A stretch of DNA of 64,000 bases, taken from JABMQB01 sp964408795. GTDB taxonomy: Bacteria; Bacteroidota; Bacteroidia; Bacteroidales; Prolixibacteraceae. The translations under genes were made by a program, and so were the position numbers. Location of the stretch: contig CAYPAW010000102.1 in NCBI GenBank assembly GCA_964408795.1, positions 3,906 through 67,905 of the forward strand, read 5' to 3'. Positions within the stretch are counted from its first letter, which is position 1, and each line of letters starts with the position of its first letter. Below the pieces are notes generated by a model, which had not been told where the DNA came from, searched no databases, and worked only from the letters and a program-made list of their open reading frames with translations. Positions 56,163 to 64,000 of this stretch are shown piece after piece.

Positions 56163-56849
56163 TTATTCTTCATGCACTTCAATAATCGGGAGAGTGTTGT
56201 TTTTTAATTCCTGATTCAGGACTGTCTGATAAAGGGTTGCATAAGCAGCGTGAATCCATACAATGGAGATAAATACGCCTACGAATAAAAAAATAACCCC
56301 TGCAATGATTAGAAAGAAGGAAATAATGGCCATGAAAAATATTTTCCATCCGTGACCGCGGGTCATTTTCCAGCTTCTTTCAACAGCTTGCATGGGATCC
56401 AGTTTTTGATCCATAACAATAAAGGGAACAAAAGCTAACCGGCAGGCAACGATAATGCCGGGAATGATGAGCAACACGATTCCCAGGCCTACCAATGCGA
56501 AGACGATCAGATTGGCAAGAATGATATTCACAAAGTTGGTTGTAAATCCGGAAAACAACTCTTTGATGTCCAACTCTTCTTCTCGCATGGCTTTGAGGAA
56601 CAGGTAATTTTCTCCATAGGAAACTACCGGAACAACCAGGAGTCCCCATGCCAGGGCCAGCATGACCAGGGGAACCATCCAGAAATGAAAATGGTCTGCA
56701 CGCCAGGTGGCCTGAAAAGGCCCGGTTACAACCCCTGTAATAATAACAATGATCAGCAGATAAAGGAACTTGTCAAACATTCTTTTCCATCCGAAACTAA
56801 AACTTCCCCCGATAGAGGGTGTCAGTGTGTACACTTCTTTGGTTGTCAT
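56163..56849 (-). CDS. Multi-pass membrane protein (YciC/DUF4013/GdpP-domain-like)
   Basis: 228 residues with about six hydrophobic segments (for example YLLIIVIITGVVTGPF, LIVFALVGLGIVLLIIPGIIV). The block 'ILLIIPGIIVACRLAFVPFIVMDQKLDPMQAVERSWKMT' region is typical of bacterial glycerophosphodiester-phosphodiesterase membrane-domain/DUF975-like proteins. There is no known enzyme motif. It is divergent from the LuxR-type regulator at 57001 and shares its upstream region, which contains a 17-bp direct repeat pair. Function unknown. Confidence 0.75.
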   Translation of the reverse strand: MTTKEVYTLTPSIGGSFSFGWKRMFDKFLYLLIIVIITGVVTGPFQATWRADHFHFWMVPLVMLALAWGLLVVPVVSYGENYLFLKAMREEELDIKELFSGFTTNFVNIILANLIVFALVGLGIVLLIIPGIIVACRLAFVPFIVMDQKLDPMQAVERSWKMTRGHGWKIFFMAIISFFLIIAGVIFLFVGVFISIVWIHAAYATLYQTVLNQELKNNTLPIIEVHEE

Positions 56850-56907
56850 TTTATCTTGTTTTCTGTTTAGCTTCTCGAAAATAGATCTGTTTTTCCGGAA
56901 TTCCTTC

Positions 56908-56951
56908 CTACTTTGGTTGGAATCTGAATTTTCACTACTTTGGTAGGAATC
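56908..56951. promoter_or_regulatory. 17-bp direct repeat pair between divergent genes
   Basis: CTACTTTGGTTGGAATC (56908-56924) and CTACTTTGGTAGGAATC (56935-56951) differ at one base and start 27 bases apart. They lie between the DUF4013-like gene (-) and the LuxR-type regulator (+), 50-93 bases before its ATG. Tandem sites 27 bp apart suit a dimeric or LytTR/LuxR-type regulator acting from the same face of DNA. Confidence 0.5.
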
Positions 56952-57000
56952 AAGGGTTCAGGCTTTTTGTATATTGTTCCCTCAATACGAAAGTTGTGGT

Positions 57001-57954
57001 ATGGCTGAAAAATTAAAAATATTCCTGTTTGCAGCCCTTTTTATTGTATGCCTGGGAATTGTTGTCATTGGAATTCTGATATCGCATAACCTGAGCAGGA
57101 TGCATAAACGATCCCATCTACAGACGCTGCTTTACCAACAGGTTTTTCTTTATACGTTTTTTCTTTATGGAGCCTGGGGGCGGATTTTCCTAAGCCAAGC
57201 GCTTATGAACCTGGAAGTAAGCCCTTCGATAATTAACAAAGCCTCTTTTTATCTTCCTTTTCTGGGTTTGCCTTTCCTGGTAGTCAGCTGGTATATGCTG
57301 ATTCGTTTTTTTTATGAAATCAAAGGGGATCGGTTTTCCAGGTCATTGACTCTGGGGTATTTTATTTTTTATGGTTTGATGATAACCCTGGGAGCCTGGT
57401 ATATCAACACAGGAAACTTCCGTCAAATCGAAACACCGGAAATAATCCTTATCCGGTTGCTGGCAGTAATGAACCTGGTATCCAATGTTCTGATCATCCC
57501 GGCTGTATGGTCTAGAAACCGGAAATCACCCAACGATTTTATTTTTCCCGGCAGGTATTTGCTTTATTATCTCATCGGTGTACTCGCCTATTCTGTTGGA
57601 ATCTGGTTTATCAAAGAACATTACTGGATATGTGTAACCACCATCCTGGTTTTGTTTTCCGTCAGTGCCCTGATTCCGGTCTTCAGTATGGTGCAATTAA
57701 AGAAAATTCCGGGTGATGGTCTGCCCGAAGAATCCGGATTTGCAGGATTTTGTTGTACTTATAAAATATCCAAACGGGAAGCTGAGATTATCCAAGAGAT
57801 CTGTGCCGGCAAGTCCAATCAGGCTATTGCTGACACGTTGTTTATTACGCTACAGACGGTAAAGGATCATGTCCACCGGATTTATACCAAAACAGGAGCT
57901 AAAAACAGAATCCATCTGGCCAACCTTGTAAGAGAAACGGTCAGTAAAAAGTAA
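57001..57954 (+). CDS. LuxR-type transcriptional regulator with seven-transmembrane N-terminus
   Basis: 317 residues from ATG 57001. The N-terminal ~235 residues hold about seven transmembrane segments (FAALFIVCLGIVVIGILI and so on). The C-terminal domain from about 250 is a LuxR/FixJ helix-turn-helix: KISKREAEIIQEICAGKSN, 'QAIADTLFITLQTVKDHVHR'. Such proteins sense a membrane or extracellular signal and act directly on DNA without phosphorelay. The repeat pair upstream (56908-56951) may be its own target. It precedes another membrane-bound regulator at 58156. Confidence 0.85.
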   Translation: MAEKLKIFLFAALFIVCLGIVVIGILISHNLSRMHKRSHLQTLLYQQVFLYTFFLYGAWGRIFLSQALMNLEVSPSIINKASFYLPFLGLPFLVVSWYMLIRFFYEIKGDRFSRSLTLGYFIFYGLMITLGAWYINTGNFRQIETPEIILIRLLAVMNLVSNVLIIPAVWSRNRKSPNDFIFPGRYLLYYLIGVLAYSVGIWFIKEHYWICVTTILVLFSVSALIPVFSMVQLKKIPGDGLPEESGFAGFCCTYKISKREAEIIQEICAGKSNQAIADTLFITLQTVKDHVHRIYTKTGAKNRIHLANLVRETVSKK

Positions 57955-58036
57955 ATCCGGATTTATTAGGAATGGATACAATCCTTGTGGGTATGACGTA
58001 AATTTTGCAGGATGCCCTAAAAATAAGTTATACGGA

Positions 58037-58089
58037 GTGCCTTGTTTGCTTTCACCAATGAATCAGGATTCATGCCCAATGGAAGGCAC
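58037..58089. promoter_or_regulatory. Nested inverted repeat upstream of the LytTR gene
   Basis: Outer arms GTGCCTT (58037-58043) and AAGGCAC (58083-58089); inner palindrome ATGAATC-AG-GATTCAT (58058-58073). Both are perfect. It lies 66-119 bases before the LytTR ATG. A weaker hairpin AGGAA-TCAT-TTCCT with a T run follows at about 58102-58125. Confidence 0.45.
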
Positions 58090-58155
58090 ACAAAACAATA
58101 GGAATCATTTCCTGTTTTTTTGCGTATAAATAATTTACTTTTTTGCTTAACATTT

Positions 58156-59001
58156 ATGAATGAATTAGTCAACCAATTTATACAGTCATGGAATAAAAAC
58201 CTGAAAGCTTTTCTAAGCATCAGCGTTGGAGTATTTCTTTTTATCCTCTTTTTTCAGCCGTTTCCTATCGACCGGTTTGAATTTAACAACCGGCTGATTT
58301 TTGTGGCAGGGATGGCAGCTATCCCATTCATTTGCATGTGCATCAGCAAAATAATATTCCACGGATTTTTTCCAAAAAAGGAAGAAATCCCTGATGGCCT
58401 CATTTTTTCGGATTACCTGGAATATTTGTCTCTGTTTATAATCAATAGCGTTGCTTTAACCTTCTACCTGAAGTATGTAGGACTGGTTAAAATTAATTTT
58501 TATATGATCTTTAAAATAGGAGCTATTTGCCTGGCCCCCCCTTTAATATTGAAGCTTTATGATTCATTTAATAAATTAAAGGAACAAAATATATTGCTTA
58601 AAAAAGATAACAGAAAATTCATGACCCAGTTGGAAAATTATCGGGAAGATTTTCTGAACAAAACGATTGAATTTCATTCTGACAACCAAAATGAGAACCT
58701 CGTTTTACCTATAACAGATGTAATTTTGATCCGTTCGGCAGATAATTATGTGGAAATACTTTTCCAGGAAGGAAAAGTCCTTAAGAGGAAATTAGTCAGG
58801 AATACTTTGCGGAACATCGAGATTCGGTTGAAACAATTTTCAGTGTTTGTACGCTGCCACCGGACATGTATTATTAACCGTCTTTTTGTGGAAAAACTCC
58901 ACTGGAATTATCAAAAACAATACATCTCCATAAAAGATTATTCAGAACAAGTACCCGTTTCGCGCCAGTATCTGTCTAAGCTCAGGGAATTGTTCAACTA
59001 A
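58156..59001 (+). CDS. LytTR transcriptional regulator with membrane-spanning N-terminus
   Basis: 281 residues from ATG 58156 (MNELVNQFIQSWNKN); the frame is open upstream but lacks family features. Four membrane segments in the first ~130 residues (SVGVFLFILFFQPF, 'SLFIINSVALTFYLKYVG'), a short helical linker to about 175, then a LytTR DNA-binding domain (about 185-281: LPITDVILIRSADNYVEILFQ, 'FVRCHRTCIINRLFVEKLHW', YISIKDYSEQVPVSR). This one-component layout, without a receiver, is common in Bacteroidota. LytTR proteins bind short direct repeats. It precedes the radical SAM gene on the same strand. Confidence 0.87.
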   Translation: MNELVNQFIQSWNKNLKAFLSISVGVFLFILFFQPFPIDRFEFNNRLIFVAGMAAIPFICMCISKIIFHGFFPKKEEIPDGLIFSDYLEYLSLFIINSVALTFYLKYVGLVKINFYMIFKIGAICLAPPLILKLYDSFNKLKEQNILLKKDNRKFMTQLENYREDFLNKTIEFHSDNQNENLVLPITDVILIRSADNYVEILFQEGKVLKRKLVRNTLRNIEIRLKQFSVFVRCHRTCIINRLFVEKLHWNYQKQYISIKDYSEQVPVSRQYLSKLRELFN

Positions 59002-59072
59002 TTTCTGGGGTGAATGACAATGATCCCAAACTTTTTTTATCAGCCACAATTTTTTTTACCTGGCCCCTAATT

Positions 59073-59104
59073 TTTGGCCTTGCCATTTTGTATAAATAAT
59101 TTTG
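59073..59104 (+). promoter_or_regulatory. Strong consensus promoter before the short ORF and radical SAM gene
   Basis: TTTG (59073-59076), 20 bases, TAATTTTG (59097-59104): both boxes are exact Bacteroidota consensus matches with ideal spacing. Transcription would begin around 59111. Confidence 0.7.
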
Positions 59105-59119
59105 ATAATGTATTCTGCA

Positions 59120-59197
59120 ATGAAACGAGTACTCATCCCGGATTATATGGACGGGACGATGTACTCCCTGAGTTATTTTTTGAAAAATTTAAAATAG
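59120..59197 (+). CDS. Possible 25-residue peptide or leader ORF before the radical SAM gene
   Basis: MKRVLIPDYMDGTMYSLSYF plus five residues (LKNLK), then TAG at 59195-59197; an in-frame ATG at 59108 would add four residues. It lies just downstream of a consensus promoter (59073-59104) and its stop codon is six bases before the radical SAM ATG (59204), so the two are likely translated together. It has no recognisable family, signal peptide or RiPP core motif. It may be a substrate peptide, a regulatory leader, or a chance ORF. Confidence 0.35.
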   Translation: MKRVLIPDYMDGTMYSLSYFLKNLK

Positions 59198-59203
59198 TAA
59201 GGC

Positions 59204-60694
59204 ATGAAGATTTTAATGATATATCCACGATATCCCGATACTTTTTGGAGCTACAAGCATGCATTATCATTTATTTCCAAAAAAGCGGCAGTTCCTCCCC
59301 TGGGTTTATTGACTGTTTCGGCAATGCTTCCTGAAACGTGGGAAAGAAGACTTGTAGACATGAATGTTACTACCCTTTCGGATGCCGATATTGGTTGGGC
59401 TGATTATGTTTTTATCAGTGCTATGTATGTTCAAAAGGAATCCGTGAGCAAGGTTATCAAACAATGTGTGGAACAAAAGAAAACAATAGTGGCCGGGGGT
59501 CCTCTTTTTACTCAGGATTATGAGGATTATCCTCAGGTCAGCCATTTTATTCTTAACGAGGCAGAAATAACCCTTCCCCCGTTTCTGAAAGCAATTCAGG
59601 AAGGGCAACAACCGGAACGGATCTACCAGACTACAGGTTTTGCTGACATGGCAAGCTCCCCTGTTCCCGATTATCAACTTGTATCAAAAAAGACATATGT
59701 TTCGATGAATATCCAGATCTCACGAGGATGCCCTTTTAACTGTGATTTTTGTGAAATTACATCGCTGCTGGGACATAAGGTGAGAATGAAAAAACCAGAA
59801 CAGGTAGTGCGTGAGCTCAACGCACTTTACTACAGACTGAAATGGCGTGGCCCGATTTCCATAGTCGATGATAATTTTATTGGCAATAAAAAAGAAATTA
59901 AAAATAATACGATCCCGGCTATTAAAAAATGGATGGAGAGCCATCATTACCCCTTTACATTTAATACACAAACCTCAGTCAATATAGCCGATGATGAAGG
60001 CTTGATGGCTCAAATGACGGAAGCAGGAATTACCTCAACTTTTATTGGTATTGAAACACCTGAGGAAGAATCGCTGATTGGTTGCAATAAGAAACAAAAC
60101 AGCAACCGGGACCTTCTTCAGAGTATCGTAAAAATTCAAAAGGCAGGATTTCAGGTTTCCGGGGGATTCATCGTAGGATTCGACAGTGATCCACCCTCCA
60201 TATTCCAACGGCAGGTAGATTTTATACAAAAAAGCGGAATCGTGTCTGCTATGGTCGGATTATTAAATGCTCCCAAGAACACCAAACTCTATCGTAACCT
60301 GAAGGCAGAGAATAGATTAACAACGAAGGCTACCGGAAACAACACGGATTATTCCATAAACTTCAAACCCAAAATGCCTTACCTCGACCTGCTGTCAGGT
60401 TATAAAAAAATCCTATACGATATTTACGCTGTGAAACCCTATTACAAAAGGATACGATGCTTTTTCAGTCATTACAGCAAACCACGCGTTAGGCGTAATA
60501 AAATCAATCCAGCTATCTTGAAGGGTTTTATAAAATCTCTATTTATTATTGGCCTGGCTAACAAAGGCCGGCGTGAATACTGGAAATTCCTGGCCTGGAC
60601 ACTATTTAACCGACCGCATTATTTTGTGGATGCCATAACCTACACAGTGTATGGATACCATTACCGCACAGTATTCGGAATAAAAGGGGGATAA
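59204..60694 (+). CDS. B12-binding domain radical SAM protein (DUF4070 type)
   Basis: 496 residues. The N-terminal ~140 residues are a cobalamin-binding-like domain starting ILMIYPRYPDTFWSYKHALS, with KKAAVPPLGLLTVSAML. The radical SAM cluster is C176-x3-C180-x2-C183 in GCPFNCDFCEI, and later blocks IVDDNFIGN, 'FIGIETPEEES' and SGGFIVGFDSD are typical. Such enzymes perform difficult methylations or rearrangements with cobalamin and SAM. The same family is widespread and mostly of unknown substrate. It is preceded by a short ORF and a LytTR regulator gene. It has no signal peptide and should be cytoplasmic. Confidence 0.9.
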   Translation: MKILMIYPRYPDTFWSYKHALSFISKKAAVPPLGLLTVSAMLPETWERRLVDMNVTTLSDADIGWADYVFISAMYVQKESVSKVIKQCVEQKKTIVAGGPLFTQDYEDYPQVSHFILNEAEITLPPFLKAIQEGQQPERIYQTTGFADMASSPVPDYQLVSKKTYVSMNIQISRGCPFNCDFCEITSLLGHKVRMKKPEQVVRELNALYYRLKWRGPISIVDDNFIGNKKEIKNNTIPAIKKWMESHHYPFTFNTQTSVNIADDEGLMAQMTEAGITSTFIGIETPEEESLIGCNKKQNSNRDLLQSIVKIQKAGFQVSGGFIVGFDSDPPSIFQRQVDFIQKSGIVSAMVGLLNAPKNTKLYRNLKAENRLTTKATGNNTDYSINFKPKMPYLDLLSGYKKILYDIYAVKPYYKRIRCFFSHYSKPRVRRNKINPAILKGFIKSLFIIGLANKGRREYWKFLAWTLFNRPHYFVDAITYTVYGYHYRTVFGIKGG

Positions 60695-61104
60695 CAAAGG
60701 AATCTTTTTATACAGGTATCGATAAAATGGCCATTACAGCTGCAAAAGGCACAATGGTTTTATCAATTCATGATCCGATACGCTCCCTTTTTATCAGAGT
60801 CGGGTATGATTTCCACAATTGGAGGACGATCTTCAGAAAATGGGTATTCTGCCTTTTGTGATCGTAGAAACAAATAAGGCTGACCTTATTAGAATGCCCT
60901 GTTATTGGTCGGGTTTATGGGGAAATTCCTCTTTTAATGATTTTATTTGTTGTTATTTAGGTGAAAAGTATCGCCAACTATTTTTCATGCAAAGAATGCA
61001 ATAGCCTTCTTTAACGAATTTTGTACAGCCTGATTTGAGAGTTGACCGTAAAATACCTAAATTTAGTTCCGATAAATGAACTACAACAAAAACACTATAT
61101 TTTT
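60695..61104. other. Intergenic region between radical SAM and isomerase-like genes
   Basis: 410 bases. A 61-codon frame at 60819-61004 and a 44-codon frame starting at about 60728 have no family features. The composition is ordinary. A TAAATTTAG element near 61060 is a weak promoter candidate for the next gene. No structured RNA or repeat is evident. Confidence 0.5.
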
Positions 61105-62178
61105 ATGAAACGCAGGGAGTTTCTCGAAGCATCGGGTTTGGCAGCAGGGGCTGCAATGATAGGGTCTTCAGTACAAGCATCAGTTGCCAACGACAAACAG
61201 CCTGAAAGCAGGCAGAGTTTTTCACCTCTGAAAATAAAAATCGGTTTATACAGTATTACCTATGGAGGCATTTGGTACAATGGGCCGGCACTCTCTTTTG
61301 AAGAGCTTCTCAAAAGGGCAAAAGACTCCGGTTACGATGGCATTGAACTGGATAACAAAAGACCGATGGGAAATCCCCAGGACTTCGATCGGTCAGCACG
61401 GGATAAAATGCGAAATCTTATTGAAAGAAACGGGTTGGAAATACCCTGTGTGGCTGCCAATAACGATTTTTCGAGTCCTGTTCAGGAACATCGCGAAATG
61501 CAACTTTTGATGGTAAAGGAAACAATCCGGATGGCATCGGATCTTGGAGCGAAGATTGTCAGGCTCTTTGCTGCCTGGTATGGCGTTCCGATCCACAACG
61601 GATTGGGTACCTACGATTTGGTGAGAGGCGATTTTTATACCTACGAACGACAATTCCCGTATGTGACCCGCATCGACCGGTGGAATTATGTCAGAGAATG
61701 CCTGAAAGAAGTGGCAGATTTTGCAGGAGAGCATGGAGTTATCCTGGTATTGCAAAATCATCCTCCACTGATAAATCACTGGAAAGATTGTTACGACATG
61801 GTGACAGAAGTGCATTCGGATCATCTCAAAATATGCCTTGATTTACCCATGATGACCCGGTATGATAAAGAATGGGTTGAAGAAGCTGCCAAGACCGTGG
61901 GGAATCTACAGACACATTCACACTTTGGCGGCGAATTCATCCGGGATGAAAAAGGAAAGGTGCAGCAGAAAATATACAGCGCCCGATTCGGCAAACCCCT
62001 CCCCGACTATGTACATTTCCTGGATCTGATGGGACAAATAGGTTATAACGGCTGGTTTACCTATGAATTGTGTCATCCCGTCTTGACAGCTACCCATGAA
62101 GTAGCTGGTCTGGATTACGTCCATGAGCAGGTACAACTGGCAAGAGAATTTATACACGATATTCTTACCGGAAAATAA
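61105..62178 (+). CDS. Sugar phosphate isomerase/epimerase-like TIM-barrel protein, Tat-exported
   Basis: 357 residues from ATG 61105. The N-terminus MKRREFLEASGLAAGAAMIG has the twin-arginine pattern of Bacteroidota Tat signals, so it probably acts in the periplasm. The rest is the xylose-isomerase-like TIM barrel (AP_endonuc_2 fold): 'YDGIELDNKR', 'MASDLGAKIVRLFAAW', LVLQNHPP and ICLDLPMM, with metal-binding histidine/glutamate residues (LQTHSHFGGEF). Related proteins isomerise or epimerise sugars or act as hydroxypyruvate isomerases. The CBM9-like protein follows, so it may act on released sugars. Reaction unknown. Confidence 0.85.
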   Translation: MKRREFLEASGLAAGAAMIGSSVQASVANDKQPESRQSFSPLKIKIGLYSITYGGIWYNGPALSFEELLKRAKDSGYDGIELDNKRPMGNPQDFDRSARDKMRNLIERNGLEIPCVAANNDFSSPVQEHREMQLLMVKETIRMASDLGAKIVRLFAAWYGVPIHNGLGTYDLVRGDFYTYERQFPYVTRIDRWNYVRECLKEVADFAGEHGVILVLQNHPPLINHWKDCYDMVTEVHSDHLKICLDLPMMTRYDKEWVEEAAKTVGNLQTHSHFGGEFIRDEKGKVQQKIYSARFGKPLPDYVHFLDLMGQIGYNGWFTYELCHPVLTATHEVAGLDYVHEQVQLAREFIHDILTGK

Positions 62179-62274
62179 CACCCATAGCATCCTATGCAAA
62201 TAACTTTTAATTTCTGTTTTTATATTTCCTGAAAAGGAATATAAGGAAATGCAAGGGGACATAAATCTGCAACA

Positions 62275-62895
62275 GTGAAAATTGAAATACCTGATAGTGA
62301 AAAACGTAAAAAAGAGTCTGGTGAATCGCCTGAAGTTTATTCTATTGGTTTTGTAAACTGGAAAGAATTCCCTTATAAACCGGAAGTTAAATTTCAGATC
62401 AGTCATACCGGTGATTCAATCCATATAAGATACTGTATTAAAGAAAAATATGTTCGTGCACTGGAAACCAGAATGAACGGTGAAGTTTACAAAGACAGTT
62501 GTGTTGAGTTTTTTATTTCGTTTGATGGTAAGAACTATTACAATTTTGAATTTAATTGCATTGGGACTGTCCATCTGGCCTATGGTTCAGGCAGGGATAA
62601 CCGGAGATTTGTTGATCCGGAACGGATCAATCATATTGAGATAGTATCATCCCTGGGTAATAAGCCTTTTGATGAAAGAAAAGGTCATTTCGAATGGGAA
62701 CTGGAAGCCAGGATTCCTGTTTTATGTTTTATGTTTGATGAAATAGACAACTTATCAGGAATGGAAGCCTCTGCCAATTTTTACAAATGCGGTGATGGCA
62801 CTTCAGAGCCGCATTATATCACTTGGAATCCTGTAAAGACAAAAAATCCGGATTATCACCAACTCCGGTTTTTCGGAGAAATTTATTTTGAATGA
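62275..62895 (+). CDS. CBM9-like (carbohydrate-binding family 9) protein
   Basis: 206 residues from GTG 62275; the only nearby ATG (62250) is out of frame and stops at once. No signal peptide is visible. The body is a CBM9-like beta-sandwich: 'VNWKEFPYKPEVKFQISHTG', SIHIRYCIKEKYVRA, 'DSCVEFFISFDGKNYYNFEFN' and ENGNAVYDPERINHIEI-like FVDPERINHIEI. These domains bind sugar chain ends. Alone, such proteins occur in Bacteroidota polysaccharide loci. The start codon is uncertain. Confidence 0.75.
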   Translation: MKIEIPDSEKRKKESGESPEVYSIGFVNWKEFPYKPEVKFQISHTGDSIHIRYCIKEKYVRALETRMNGEVYKDSCVEFFISFDGKNYYNFEFNCIGTVHLAYGSGRDNRRFVDPERINHIEIVSSLGNKPFDERKGHFEWELEARIPVLCFMFDEIDNLSGMEASANFYKCGDGTSEPHYITWNPVKTKNPDYHQLRFFGEIYFE

Positions 62896-62932
62896 ACTTA
62901 CGGATTCCATCTCTTCAAAAAAGATGGAATTC

Positions 62933-64000
62933 TTATTTCCAATCAACGGTTGCTTTTCCTTCCGATTTTCTCAGGTCAATCTCCCGGGACTTTCCGTTTA
63001 CTGTAACTTTATATTTCCCATAAAACGCGGGAACAGAAAAAACACCTTCGTTGTTTACCGTCCCTGTTTTCTCTGTCCACCACTCCCTAAAGATCAGATC
63101 CTGGTAAGCCTTTAACGCAGGAGTGGGTGTCCAGTCTCGTTTATAAAGCGAAGAAACCGGAATCCAGTTGGCGCCTTCCCAGAATCCCCACATCAGAATT
63201 CCTTCGACCGCCGGGTGGGCAAAACAGATGCGGTAATAGTCAACCAATTCTTTGGCTTTTGCTTCTTCCTTTTCGGGAGTCATTTTGAGGTTCCGGTTTT
63301 GGTAAAATTCTGAACGTTGCCCGGGCATATTAAATTCCGTAATCCGGATGGGGAGCCCGAACTGTGCCAGTGAATCGAGGGCACGTTTCAACTCGTTCCG
63401 GTCGAATGTATCACCATGGAGATGTCCCTGGACACCAATTCCGGCAATCGGAACTCCCTGTTGTAACAAGGTTCGGATGTGTTCCATATAGCGATCCAGA
63501 ACATTGCCCGTAAGAACATCGTAATCGTTCAGGTAAAGAGCTGCTTCCGGATCTCCATGATGAACCCATTCTGCCATGCGTTTTGTGATATCGGAACCCA
63601 GCATGTCTTCGTAATAGTTCCCATGGATCATCTCATTGTTGAGATCGTATTCGACAAAACGGCCCTTATAGCGTGCTGCAATTGTTTCTGCCCTGTTTTT
63701 TACGGTTTGCAGGAGTTCCTTCTCATCGAGTTCTTTCACCCAGTCCTGCACCCAACGGGGAACACCCCAGAACAAATTATGCCCGCGCAGAGGAATGCCT
63801 GCCTCATCGGTCCATTCCAGAATTCCATCTACGACCGAATAATCCACCTGCCCTTTCCTACGTTCCATGTTCCCCCATTTCAAGGCATTTTCGGTAACAG
63901 CTACATTAAAATTCTCAAGAAACTTCTTCTTAAACATTTCTTTGTCTTCTTTCCTCCAGTAATCTTCGGCCAATCCGTTGCTGATGGCACATCCAAACCA
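62933..64000 (-). CDS. GH10 endo-1,4-beta-xylanase, 5' end beyond the window
   Basis: About 356 residues are visible; the frame is open through base 64000 (FGCAISNGLAEDYWRKED upstream of a TTG at 63973), so the start lies outside. The GH10 barrel shows ENFNVAVTENALKWGNMER, the acid/base glutamate in YDLNNEMIHGNYYE and the nucleophile glutamate in IRITEFNMPGQRS, with the conserved 'ILMWGFWEGANWIP' near the end. It cleaves xylan internally with retention. A C-terminal beta extension (VNNEGVFSVPAFYGKYKVTV) follows the barrel. It is convergent with the CBM9-like gene. Confidence 0.93.
   Translation of the reverse strand, partial: WFGCAISNGLAEDYWRKEDKEMFKKKFLENFNVAVTENALKWGNMERRKGQVDYSVVDGILEWTDEAGIPLRGHNLFWGVPRWVQDWVKELDEKELLQTVKNRAETIAARYKGRFVEYDLNNEMIHGNYYEDMLGSDITKRMAEWVHHGDPEAALYLNDYDVLTGNVLDRYMEHIRTLLQQGVPIAGIGVQGHLHGDTFDRNELKRALDSLAQFGLPIRITEFNMPGQRSEFYQNRNLKMTPEKEEAKAKELVDYYRICFAHPAVEGILMWGFWEGANWIPVSSLYKRDWTPTPALKAYQDLIFREWWTEKTGTVNNEGVFSVPAFYGKYKVTVNGKSREIDLRKSEGKATVDWK

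Noticed and set aside
60819..61004. 61-codon frame between the radical SAM and isomerase-like genes
   Set aside because: No family features, promoter or ribosome-binding context.

Overview
The window comes from a member of the Bacteroidota, most likely an anaerobic, polysaccharide-degrading member of the Bacteroidales/Marinilabiliales group. The evidence is a C-terminal type IX secretion (T9SS) sorting domain, FISUMP domains, a PG0541-family efflux accessory protein, ribosomal protein bTHX, several promoters of the form TTTG-N20/21-TAnnTTTG, almost no Shine-Dalgarno sequences, a tRNA without encoded CCA, and many secreted glycoside hydrolases and a sulfatase beside ferredoxin-type anaerobe proteins. 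I see no insertion sequence, phage, CRISPR array or rRNA operon.

Layout. 1-4820: tail of an M16 peptidase, a histidine kinase with an N-terminal receiver, and a DUF2891 protein, packed as one operon. 4866-8666: SMP-30 lactonase, tRNA-Ser(CGA), GH2 enzyme. 8905-12814: four-gene sugar-catabolism operon (DapA-like aldolase, FGGY kinase, class II aldolase, HAD phosphatase), divergent from a GH29 alpha-L-fucosidase (13133-14464). 14560-19304: two surface proteins, one with three FISUMP repeats and one a frameshifted remnant of a large hydrolase that keeps its promoter, PKD domains and T9SS tail. 19666-24673: aconitase, NADP-isocitrate dehydrogenase and citrate synthase, all of the mitochondrial-like type. 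24879-27881: membrane acyltransferase, GH53 galactanase lipoprotein, outer-membrane barrel. 28108-28230: the small ribosomal protein bTHX. 28757-35343: TetR-TolC-adaptor-RND-PG0541 efflux operon. 35460-40146: GH5 lipoprotein, fucose permease and fucose isomerase; the fucose genes have a palindromic candidate operator. 40291-42519: dicarboxylate symporter and D-2-hydroxyacid dehydrogenase. 42691-42850: probable small RNA. 43046-45664: DUF5916 protein. 46022-49590: three-subunit biotin-dependent acyl-CoA carboxylase. 50077-54403: two NifX-like proteins, two ferredoxin-bearing MinD ATPases and a flavoprotein, resembling the orange-protein (ORP) clusters of anaerobes. 54539-60694: sulfatase, membrane protein, two membrane-anchored regulators (LuxR-type and LytTR-type) and a B12-binding radical SAM enzyme preceded by a short ORF under a strong promoter. 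61105-64000: sugar isomerase-like protein, CBM9-like protein and a GH10 xylanase cut by the window edge.

Together the genes describe a cell that degrades plant, algal or host glycans (galactan, xylan, beta-glucan, fucosylated and sulfated chains), imports fucose and other sugars, runs an oxidative branch of the TCA cycle and carboxylates an acyl-CoA, probably in propionate metabolism. The regions most worth following up are the ORP-like cluster, the duplicated 70-bp upstream element linked to it, the putative small RNA, and the short ORF in front of the radical SAM gene.
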